Positions 10,201-18,879 of a stretch of DNA of 64,000 nt are shown here, in pieces (position 1 is the first letter of the stretch; the number at the start of each line of letters is the position of its first letter). The notes under the pieces are model-generated. The model saw only the letters and a list, made by a program, of their open reading frames with translations, was not told where the DNA came from and made no database searches. This DNA comes from Malurus cyaneus samueli (lineage: Eukaryota > Chordata > Aves > Passeriformes > Maluridae), in assembly GCA_009741485.1 (NCBI GenBank), contig CM019218.1:49995967-50059966 (forward strand). The letters run 5' to 3'. The position numbers were made by a program, and so were the translations under genes.

Positions 10201-12801
10201 GGGCTGTGGGCACTGAGAACCCGGGCTGGGTCTGAGCTCTGGACCCTCCTGGCAGGGCTGGACCTAAGACAGGACAACACCTCAAGATAAGGAGGCCTTT
10301 TACCCTGTTGAGCTGCACTTTTTGCCCCTTGTGGGGCAGGAGGTTGTGTGAGGGATGTGAGATGTCTCCAGGTTGGGAACCCTGGAGTGGGGCATGGCCC
10401 AGAGTGACCTGAGAGGGATCAGCTGCTGTTTCAGCCCCTCCATGGTTTCTGCTGGTCCTGCTCAGTGCAGGGATCTGCTGAGGTCAGCTGAGCCAGCCCT
10501 AACCCACGGCACTTTTCATCTCTCACCAGAACTCGTTGTAGAAGAGACCACTCCGGCCTCTGTGACCACAAAGGCAAGGCCATCCACCCCAGCCACAGCC
10601 AAACCAGAGCCCACAGCTAAAACTGAGCCCACAGCTAAAGCTGAGCCCACAGCCAAACCAGAACCCACAGCCAAACCAGAGCCCACAGCCAAACCAGAAC
10701 CCACAGCCAAACCAGAGCCCACAGCCAAACCAGAACCCACAGCCAAACCAGAGCCCACAGCCAAACCAGAACCCACAGCCAAACCAGAGCCCACGGCTAA
10801 AGCTGAGCCCACAGCCAAACCAGAACCCACAGCCAAACCAGAGCCCACAGCCAAACCAGAGCCCACAGCTAAAACTGAGCCCACAGCTAAACCAGAGCCC
10901 AAAGCAAAACCAGAACCCACAACACCAGTCCATACCACGGCTGAACCAGAACCCACAAAACCAGTGTCTGGCACAGCCAAGCCACCACCCACAGCCACAT
11001 TGCCAACCACAGCCCAGCCCAAACCCCCAGCACAGGAACCCATCAGCACAGCCAAGCCAAAACCTGCCACCACTCTCCCAACAACAACCACAGCCAGGCC
11101 CAAACCCACTACAGCCATGGCCAAACCCAAACCCACCACACCAGCGGCCACCAGCACTGCAGCCAAGCCAAAGCCCATCACAACTATGGCCACGCCAACA
11201 CCCAGCACACCAAAACCCACCCTAACAACCACTGCCACTGAGCCAACAACCACCACTACCACCAAGATGACACCCACCCCGCTGAAACCAAACACAACCA
11301 TCGCTTCCGCCAAACCCACACCCACCACACCAAAACCCACCACAACCACCACTACAGCCAAACCCGCACCCACCACACCAAAACCCACCACACCAAAACC
11401 CACCACAACCACCACTACAGCCAAACCAACACCCACCACACCAAAACCCACCACAACCACCACTACAGCCAAGCCAAAACCAACCACAACCATGGCCAAA
11501 CCAACACCCACCACACCAAAACCTACCACACCAAAGCCCACCACAACTACCACCACAGCCAAACCAACACCCACCACAGCCAAAACCCACCACACCAAAA
11601 CCCACCACACCAAAACCCCACCACAACCACCACCAGAGCCAAGCCAAAACCAACCACAACCATGGCCAAACCAACACCCACCACAACCACCACCACTGCC
11701 AAACCGACACCCACCACACCAAAACCCACCACACCAAAACCCACCCCAACTGTGGCTAAGCCAAAACCTGCCATAGCCACAGCCAAGCCAGCACCCACCA
11801 CACCAACATCTACCACCTCTAGAGCCAAACCAACACCTGCTGCTATGACACCAGCACCTGCCACAACAGCAAAGACACAACTGAAAACTGCCACAACCAC
11901 AAAGCCAGAACCAGAAAGGCCTGATCCTACTGAGGCAACCGGGATCACTCTTTCCTTTGAGCCCACATTAAACCCAGATTATAGAGTATCTCCAGAGGCA
12001 GACACTGGAGAGCCTCTCATCTCCTTCACCACAGAGGATCCAGCCTTATTAGAAAGCATGGGCACAGCCTTCAGCCCCAGATCAGTCCCAGAAACAAAGG
12101 AAGGTGTCAAAGAGGATGGGAAAGAGAATTCAGCCTTTTCCAGTCCACCTCCATCCCTCAGCCAGGTTCCAGAGATCAAGTTAGGTTTCAATAGAACTGA
12201 GCTCATAACCCCCTCCAAGTCAGTGGTCCTCAGCCCTGAAGAGCCCACCTTCTTGCGCTTAACATCATCCTCCAAAGACAAAAAAGGGCCGAGCCCCCAT
12301 TTCCAGACTTCCCTCTCAGGTAAGGCAACCATGGAGTTTGTCCTGGCATGGACACTTGGACGTTCAGGGATCCCCAAGCAGCATGGAGAGGGCTTGGGAG
12401 GAGCAGTGTCAGACTGGTCCTTCGGATCCTCCTCTTGTATGTGGCACCAAGCGTTTTCCTCACTGTTTGCTCTAACCCTGAGGGGCTGGTTGGATGTCTC
12501 GCCCCTGAAGCATGGTCCAACTAACACACAGCTTCCCCCGAGCAGAGCTCTGCTGCCTCACGGTGCTTCGGAGCACGTCATGGCATACCTGCATGAGTGG
12601 GAGTTTCCCTTCTGCCAGATCTTCCCCTCTAACTCCACGTTTTGCTCTCTTCTTTCAGCAGGTGCTCTGGACACAGAGGAACTGGAGACAGACTCGGACC
12701 AGACAAGTGTGGATCCAGCCAAAGCTGGAGCACCCAGTGCCTGCTTGGGGCTTTGGCTCTTCCTCCTCCCCAGTGCCACCCTGGTGGGCCTTCTGCTCTG
12801 A
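4282..12801 (+). CDS. PI16: Peptidase inhibitor 16-like CAP-domain protein with long Pro/Thr stalk and GPI-type tail
   Basis: Coding exons: 4282-4434, 8745-8963, 9222-9331, 10081-10169, 10530-12319, 12659-12801. All junctions are GT/AG and phases agree, giving about 833 codons if two single-base shifts in exon 5 (near 11579 and 11616-11619) are corrected. Residues 1 to ~22 are a signal peptide; this ATG is preferred over an in-frame ATG at 4135 for that reason. The CAP domain (~25-165) shows HNKYR, GENLF, the VEDW/EEKFYN stretch, CGHYTQVVW and VCNYYPPGN, so the CAP His/Glu residues are present. A short Cys cluster (CTTCPTG...VC...LC) ends exon 4. Exon 5 encodes ~600 residues of AKPEPT-type and TPKPTTT-type repeats. 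The last exon ends in ~20 hydrophobic residues, as for GPI attachment. Human PI16 is ~463 residues; the extra length is the stalk. Mammalian PI16 is secreted or membrane-attached and found on fibroblasts and in heart. Confidence 0.93.
5015..6910. repeat. Copy A of 1896-bp near-identical duplication in PI16 intron 1
   Basis: Bases 5015-6910 and 6912-8807 are the same 1896-bp segment, separated only by the single N at 6911. I counted under ten differences by eye, for example near 5391/7288 and around 6570-6635/8467-8532. Copy A stops in the middle of PI16 exon 2. This is the pattern of two allelic contigs laid end to end across a gap rather than a biological duplication, although a very recent tandem duplication cannot be excluded from sequence alone. 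Confidence 0.95.
6848..6910 (+). pseudogene. Truncated extra copy of PI16 exon 2
   Basis: The first 63 bases of PI16 exon 2 (SWDKELEDLAQ... to ...CIWDH) appear here with a good acceptor, then run into the N at 6911. The full exon is at 8745-8963. A gene predictor may include this fragment and break the CAP domain; it should be left out of the model. It is most likely part of the assembly duplication. Confidence 0.85.
6912..8807. repeat. Copy B of the 1896-bp duplication
   Basis: Second copy of 5015-6910. It runs without a break into the rest of PI16 exon 2 and is therefore the copy connected to the functional gene. A (TCC)n run near 8150 and its copy near 6253 match between the two copies. 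Confidence 0.95.
10600..10920 (+). repeat. 18-bp coding minisatellite (AKPEPT units) in PI16 exon 5
   Basis: About eighteen tandem six-residue units of the type AKPEPT, with AKTEPT and AKAEPT variants. At DNA level many neighbouring units alternate GAA and GAG for the Glu codon, giving a 36-bp higher-order period from about 10650 to 10790. The reading frame is kept throughout. Pro/Thr density suggests a stiff, O-glycosylated, mucin-like stalk between the CAP domain and the membrane tail (inference). Confidence 0.95.
11095..11760 (+). repeat. Degenerate Thr/Pro/Lys repeat (KPTTTTTTAKPTPTTP type) in PI16 exon 5
   Basis: A second repeat type follows the AKPEPT array. Blocks of ACC/ACA threonine codons alternate with CCAAAACCC (Pro-Lys-Pro), with an irregular period of roughly 30-70 bases and several near-identical blocks at 11330-11580 and 11650-11750. 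Two single-base shifts sit inside it, near 11579 and at the CCCC of 11616-11619. Confidence 0.9.
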
Positions 12802-14055
12802 AGGGTCTTCCTCAGCTGTCCCTGCACCCCTCACCAAGGCTTTTGTCAGCGCTGGTTGTTCCACAGCCCCGGCAGGCTCAGGACACTCCTCGGACAATTC
12901 CCAGCTCCCTCCTTGCGCTGCCTCCTCTGCTGCAGCCCCGGTGAGCCAAGGGCAGCCCGCAGCCCTGGGGAACTTGGTCCCCTTCCCAAGGAGACCCGAG
13001 GGCAGGAGGGTGTTTGCCATAATGCTGGTGACCTTGGACGCTTCTCCTTTCTTCCTAGCTTCTGTTCCAATTCCAGACTGAAAGTGTTGATCACCCACAA
13101 AGCCGTGTGGCTGGCAGGCCCCGCTGCACCGTGAACCTGGGGACAGCAGGGTGACTGGGACACCAAGGGGCAGGGGGACACGGTGGATGGCTTTTGGGGT
13201 TTGCAGATGAGATATGGTGGATGGCTTTGGTGTTTGTAGATGAGACATGTTGGATGGCTTTGGGGGTTATTTCCAGCAGAAATGCTCTTTTTCCTCCCTG
13301 TGTGTTTCTTTCAGTTTTGGACAAGGTTCATCTCATTCCCTTCTTGTCCAAAAAGAGTGGCTTTTTGGAGGATTTGTTTCCTCCTGGTTCTGGTGTAGCT
13401 CTGGCCAGTACTGCCCAGCTCTTCTTCCCTCTCCCCCTCACACTCTGCAGCCCTTGCCTCCTCCCTCTCTCCTGCTCTTTGCCACATGTCCCATTCCTCA
13501 GTTACTCCAATGCCATGCATTTATTTTACGCCTGTGCCTGCACCTGTGTGCATGCACAGAAGAGAAACCTTCAGAGCTGAGCTCCTTCATGTAGCTTTTC
13601 CCTGCATGGCTTCATTCCTTGCATAATTTCGGTGTATTTGAATTTAGATAGAGATGCCTCTTGATGTGTAACTTGTGTGTGGTCCAGGAGAACAAATGCC
13701 CTCGTGTGTTGGTGTTGGTACAATCTGAGCTCCAGAGGTTCGAGTGACGCTGTTTGAGGTTCTTGGTGAGGTTTTTGGTGGTCCTGGTCCTGTTGCAGGA
13801 CCACTGTGGACACTTTGTTTGGTTACCCCACGTCCTTCCTCCCTTCAGCTGAGTATTCCTAGCCAGATGTGTTCAATAAGTGCACAAGGACAATAACAGA
13901 GAGGTCCAGCCCCTTCCCCACTCATCACAACCTTTCATTTCTCACCGAGGAGGTGGGGGATGACCTGAAGGCCATCATCCATATCCTCTCACTGCTGCTC
14001 TGCCCTGTGCATCCCCAGAGCATGCACTGAATAAATCCTGTTGTGAAAGTCTCTG
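12802..14055 (+). other. PI16 3' untranslated region and flank with candidate poly(A) signals
   Basis: After the TGA at 12799-12801 no further coding exon is seen. AATAAA occurs at 14030-14035 and again at 14357-14362, and either could end the PI16 transcript. From 13671 the sequence belongs to the segment repeated at window start. Transcript data would be needed to fix the end. Confidence 0.45.
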
Positions 14056-14717
14056 CAGTGTCTCACTGGGGGATCTGGACACCTGAAGCCACTCATGACA
14101 CCTGTAAAATGCCCTTAATTGTCTGCTTGCACAGAATTGCTAAAACACAACATGACTTCTGTGGGTCCTGAAGGGGTTTTTTTGGCTTTCCAAAAGCATC
14201 CATGTGCTGGTTTTTGTAAGGGTGTAACTTGATGTTTTTAAAGCTGTGTAAAAGCAGCAGGAGGAGAGGATTGAAGGTGACGTAGGGAATTTTTCTTGAG
14301 CATCCAGCTGAGTGTAAAGCAAAAATGTGTCCCCACCAGGAATTCCTGGGCAAGGAAATAAAGAGAAAAAGAGCTCAGAGCAAAAAAAAAGAAATAAAAA
14401 TTAGAACTGGAGTGCTTTTGGTTCCCTGCTTTAGGGAAGCCTCTCTCACCCTAAACATACACATTTTCATCTTAGCAGCAGAGAAAGAAGTTAAATACAA
14501 GTGTGTGTCCCCAGATCCTGTGTTTTTGCAGAATTTTTACCTCGGAACATCCGTCTGGGAGCAGCATAAGGCCAAAGGGCCTCATGGGGCAGACTCTCAG
14601 CACAAGAGCGACGCTGACTTTGCCTTTTGCTTTTCCCCATCCTCCTGCCGCTGCTTTTCCCGGCAAAGCTGCCCCTGCAGCTCCAAATTTCGCCTCTCCC
14701 CAAGCCCTGCTGAGGAG
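13798..14717. other. ~0.92-kb segment present only in the right copy
   Basis: In the left copy the sequence passes from the base equivalent to ~13797 almost directly to the base equivalent to ~14717, with GTTGCAGG at the break on both sides. Either the right copy gained an insertion or the left lost it. The segment contains AATAAA at 14030 and an A-rich run around 14355-14400. It could be a solo LTR or another short mobile element, but I could not identify terminal repeats or a family. Confidence 0.5.
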
Positions 14718-14887
14718 CCCATCAGCTCCAGCTCTCCTGCAGGAGCCCAGCTGCCTGTGGGGTGCTCTGAGGTCCCGCTCCATCCAGCCCGGCCAGGCAG
14801 TGACCAGCAGATGGCACTGGGAGAGGCACCGCTGAGAACTGGGCAGCTCAGCTCGCCCCGCAGATCCCGCCCGCAGTCCGCAGCTTT

Positions 14888-15008
14888 ATTTAATCGCAGC
14901 TTCAGAGGTGGTTAAGGATCAGATTAAAAATAACCTCGTGCCCAGGTNATTTAATCGCAGCTTCAGAGGTGGTTAAGGATCAGATTAAAAATAACCTCGT
15001 GCCCAGGT
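14888..15008. repeat. Perfect 60-bp direct repeat around a single N (assembly join)
   Basis: Bases 14888-14947 and 14949-15008 are identical and are separated by the N at 14948. The homologous left copy (around 268-330) has this 60 bp only once. This is an uncollapsed contig overlap. Confidence 0.95.
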
Positions 15009-16180
15009 GCCGTGGCTTCTGTGAGCTCTGGGAGCAGCTGAGCTGCTGCTGCCGAGCTGCTTTTGGGGAAAAATCCATCCTGGGCTTCTGGACAGATGAT
15101 AAAAACACAGCCTGAGAGGCTGCTCCTCACCCGTGTGAGGGGAGAGGGGTCTGAGCTGGGAGAGCGCTTCAGAACCTCCTCTGGTTTTGCATTTGGGTGA
15201 AGGACAATGTAACATACCCTAGAAATTCCCTAGAAACACTATAAAGGGCACAAAAGCATTTCTCCTGCCAGCAGGATCAGGGCACTTGGGCAAAAACTGA
15301 TTTTCTTCAGTTCTGGATCCCCCACTCTGCTGAGAGCCATCGAGGCACAACAGTGCTGCCAATAACAGACACCAACATTATTCCAGGGTTTAAACATTTT
15401 ATCATCAGTTTGGGGCTAGGAACCTTGTGAAAACCATGGAGTTGTGTGTTCCTGAGGGTTCTGACTTGTGGAGACTGTTGTGCAAGGACCTATTTATAGA
15501 GTTCCTTGCAACAGAAAAGTCTGACCCCGAAGGAAATCCGCTTTCCTCTTCCCCTGCTCCCCAGGGCAGCGGGGCTGAGCCTGCCTGCACAGGCATTGGG
15601 GGGTTTGGCTCAACCCGAAATTGGGGGCTTCAGGCAAGGGCAGGGTTTGGTGTGGTACACAGGGGAGGGCATAAAACATTCAAGGGAGACTTTTACAGCA
15701 TTTCCAGTCCATTTCTGGGATTGGCATAAGGGATACGCTGGCATTGGGGTGACCCTGGCACAGATCCTGCCAGGTCCTTGCCGCCCCATGGCTATGTGGG
15801 GTGGGAGGAGGGGAAGGCATTACCCATCAGCAGGGCTGAGTTGGGTTAAAATGATGGGATCTGTGGTGTTTATGAGGCCTGGCTGCTTTATGAACCTCTC
15901 CTGCTTGGTTCCCTCCATCCCTGGGGTCTGCTTCCATCAGGGACAGGGATGTGTTTGCTGCTACTGAGTGGTGAGGTTCCTTTCTTTCAGCTCATAAATT
16001 TGCCGTGATTGCAGCGAGTCAGAAAGGTTGGGGTGAGCACACTCACCCTCATGGGGGATTTGCTTGTGGGGTTTTGCTGCTGGCAGGTCCATCCATCTGC
16101 CAGATATTCTGAGTGTTTGGGCTGAAAGTGCTCTCGTCGCAGTGCTGGGAAGACACCTCACCTTTCTTTATCTTGCTTTC

Positions 16181-18400
16181 TGGAAGCTTTTGTTAATAGA
16201 AGGTGCCTGTCCCACCCTACCATCATGATCAGGGATGATGCTGGTGCCCCAGTGCCTTATGCTGTGGGATCCTGGACAGTGTGTTCAGGTGGCTGTCCCC
16301 CATATCCATGGGTATGAGCTCAGCCAGCCTGCTCACCCTCCTTTGTGCCGGAAGGCACTGGAGAAATTAAATATTACATGGGCTGGTTTCTTAGCCCTTG
16401 ATGAGATATATTTGGGTTAATGCACGCTGGAAGTCCTGTGTTCTCCTCTTCCTGCTACCAACATTATGAATGTTTACAGAAAGGACTGTCCAGGGCAGAA
16501 AGAACCCCGACGTGCAGCCCTTGAGGGTGAGGAAGCAGGACAGTCTTTGTGTAGGATTTGTGTTGAAAATTTGTGTCAGGAAAGCACCTCCTGACAGCCA
16601 AAACAGATTGTCTCAGCTGCTTGGCCAACCCAGTGTGCCCCACATCCTCACTGAGTCCTGGCTGGGGCTCCCCTCTCATGCCCAGGATTTTGGGCAGTGA
16701 GGAACAGCGGCCACCTCTCTAAAGGTCCCAATTCCTCAGCCAGGCTCACTTCAAGGAAATAAAAAGACTGTTTGAAAAAAGTCAAACCAAGTTTATTTTC
16801 ACAAGAGAGTATCTCCAATAATATTTTATTCATGGCTTCCAGCTCACACAGTTCCACTGCTTGAGATTCTCTGCATGAATCTCAACGCCACGAAGCGGGA
16901 CTGAGCGGATTCCATCTGGGACACCCAGGATGAGCTCTTTTCCAGGGGACACCTCTCCAGATGAAGTGGCTGTGCCGCCCTGTTCCCATGCCTGTGGTGC
17001 TATTTTGGTACCTCACAGGCAATCTGCAGGCCAGAGCCCTGCCCCTGAGCCAGCAGCTGGAGGGGAATAACGCAGCTCAGAGCGCCGAGCTGTAACACAG
17101 CGAGTCGCCAGGACTGCTGAAAAGCCAGATTTATGGAGAGAGGGCTGCATTCCTTCACCGCCTGCAACTGCAGCATCCCCACCCAGCAGCTGCGTCCCAG
17201 CCCCGCTGCAGCTACGCCCCGGCCCAGAGAGGAGCCTGAACTGAGCTGCTTCATCCTGGGGACTCCCACGGCCCAAGCAGCCGGCTCTGCCTCTCCCTGC
17301 GCCTTTGCTCGGGGTGAAATTTGAGGGCTTCAGTTTCTCTTTGCTTTCTCTCTCCCACTTCATCCGAGAAGGTGTCCTCTGCTTGCCCTCGCTCCCTGGT
17401 GTCTCGGATCTCACGCGTCTCCCTGGCAGTGAGATGGTCGTGATAATGGCCTGAAATGTCCTTCCCGAGGCAGCCCTGATCGTGTTACAGCTCCACTCAT
17501 GGTCTCGATCCTACTTACTTTGGAAAATGGCAGAGGGATAGTCCCATCTGCTCCTCAGAAAGAGAATTAACAATTCCCTGTCCCTTGCCAAGGGACAGGG
17601 CTCTGAAGCGTGACGATTTCTCACACGTCTCCTGTCAGGGATGGTGCCTGGGAGAGCCCAGAAGGATTAGGACTTGCTCCCTTTGGCTCATGTCTCTTCC
17701 CTACCTGTCTCCACTTTAGGACAATGTTTTAGTCTGAATCAGTGGCTTATCCTGTGTAAATACCCCGGAGCCCTAAACTTCCCCGCCAGGGTTTGCATGT
17801 GAGTGAGTTCTGTTGATAGGGATTATCAGATCAGAAAGAACCACCCCCTGACTCTGTTCCATGGGACAGGCTGGGAACTTGTCCAGAACAAAATGCACTT
17901 CCTGAGCAGGGGCCAAGCAGCCAAATCTGATCAGCTCCCAGGGCTCTGAGTCCATAGGCTAAGCTTGCCCTTGGGTCCGGTTCTGAACCCAAATTTCAGA
18001 ACTGGGCACAACAAAATTAAATCATGAGCTCAAATCTGTCCCGTTTATGCCAAAATATCTGCTCCCCTCCAGACCTGAGCACAGACCAGAAAAGATCAGC
18101 GCACATAAACACTTTACAACTTGAGCCCATCTCCTGCAAAAAGAGAATTGAATTGAACATTGAAGGCTGCTGTACAGACACATTTTCCTGGTTCTCTTGC
18201 ACCTTACAGAAAGGCAGCTTCTCTGGAAGCAGGTGGCTCCATGCTCCAGTGCCTGAGGCACGAAGCAATTCCTGGCAGAATGCAATCCTGGATGCTGCAA
18301 GAGAAACACCCACTGAGCTGTTTAACAATGCCACGCTGGGTTTGTGGATCCTCCACAAAGAAGCAATGCCTCGGGAGCTCCTCCGCTGCTCCTGCTGCTC
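16181..18400. other. Non-coding; candidate 3' end of the let-7 primary transcript
   Basis: No protein-coding exon recognised. On the minus strand AATAAA occurs at 16830-16825 and 16797-16792, about 1.6 kb downstream of let-7j in its direction of transcription, so these are plausible poly(A) signals of the pri-let-7 RNA (inference). A perfect 12-bp inverted repeat with a one-base spacer lies at 17576-17600. Confidence 0.4.
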
Positions 18401-18403
18401 TTT

Positions 18404-18486
18404 AAGGAAGGCAATAGACTGTATAGTTATCACCTGAAATGGGATCGAATCCCTCCCACCAAACTATACAACCTACTACCTCACCT
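18404..18486 (-). ncRNA. let-7j: let-7 microRNA precursor, let-7j/let-7a type mature sequence
   Basis: Read on the minus strand, 18483 down to 18462 is a 22-nt let-7 5p product with seed GAGGUAG and the tail of the let-7a class (GGUUGUAUAGUU). The opposite arm, 18426 down to 18407, begins CUAUACAGUCUA and ends in a CCUUC-type stretch, and pairs with the 5p arm as in canonical let-7 stem-loops. The loop is about 35 nt. The mature sequence is that of let-7a; bird let-7j has the same 22-mer as I recall it, and the linkage to a let-7k-type hairpin 190 bp away supports the j name. let-7 family microRNAs repress mRNAs with matching 3'UTR seed sites and promote differentiation. Confidence 0.93.
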
Positions 18487-18597
18487 CCACAGAGCACAAG
18501 GGACGTGTCACGGGCACTGAGCTGCTTTCCTTGCACCTCCTGCCCCCACAGCTGGCGTAGAAGTGGATGAGGAGAGCTGAAGACCTGACTGTCTCCT

Positions 18598-18674
18598 TAG
18601 GAAAGACAGTAGATTGTATAGTTAGCTCAGAGGGAGGACCGGACTCCACAACTATTCAATCTACTACCTCAGCC
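18598..18674 (-). ncRNA. let-7k: let-7 microRNA precursor, let-7k type
   Basis: On the minus strand, 18671 down to 18650 is a 22-nt let-7 5p product with seed GAGGUAG and the distinctive AGAUUGAAUAGUU tail that I recall for chicken let-7k. The 3p arm, 18621 down to 18601, reads CUAUACAAUCUACUGUCUUUC-like, the classic let-7a 3p arm. One position in the duplex (the A in GAAUAG) faces an A and is mismatched. The hairpin is upstream of let-7j on the same strand, with 5p start sites 188 nt apart, so both should come from one primary transcript. Confidence 0.93.
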
Positions 18675-18710
18675 TCAAGGACAGCTTGGGACCGTGGCAG
18701 CCTAAGGCAG

Positions 18711-18871
18711 TGGGATGATCCTTCTCCAGGTACTGGGATGATCCTTTTCCATGCACTAGGATGAGCCTTCTCCAAGCACTGGGCTGATCCTTCTCCAGGC
18801 ATTGGCAGGATCCTTTTCCATGCACCAGGATAATCCTTTTCTAGGCACTGAGATGAGCCTTATCCAGGCAT
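18711..18871. repeat. Seven-copy 23-bp tandem array beside let-7k
   Basis: Seven consecutive units of exactly 23 bp (161 bp total) with consensus TGGGATGATCCTTYTCCAGG plus CAC. Units vary at 2-6 positions but period is kept. The array starts about 37 bp upstream of the let-7k precursor in the direction of its transcription, so it should be part of the primary transcript. Confidence 0.9.
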
Positions 18872-18879
18872 CAACTGCT

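Larger units (their letters stand above)
13671..16180. repeat. Right copy of the flanking duplication
   Basis: Matches 1-1520 except for an extra ~0.92 kb (about 13798-14717) that is missing on the left, and the artefactual 61 bases around the N at 14948. Divergence is clearly greater than between the two intron-1 copies, so this is a true older duplication and not an assembly join. Confidence 0.85.

Noticed and set aside
10516..11880. 454-codon open frame on the minus strand opposite the PI16 repeat
   Set aside because: It is Gly/Val/Trp/Cys-rich repeat text produced by reading the coding minisatellite backwards. It has no splice or domain support.
18711..18871. CRISPR-like array
   Set aside because: Units are adjacent with no spacers and the DNA is vertebrate; it is a minisatellite.
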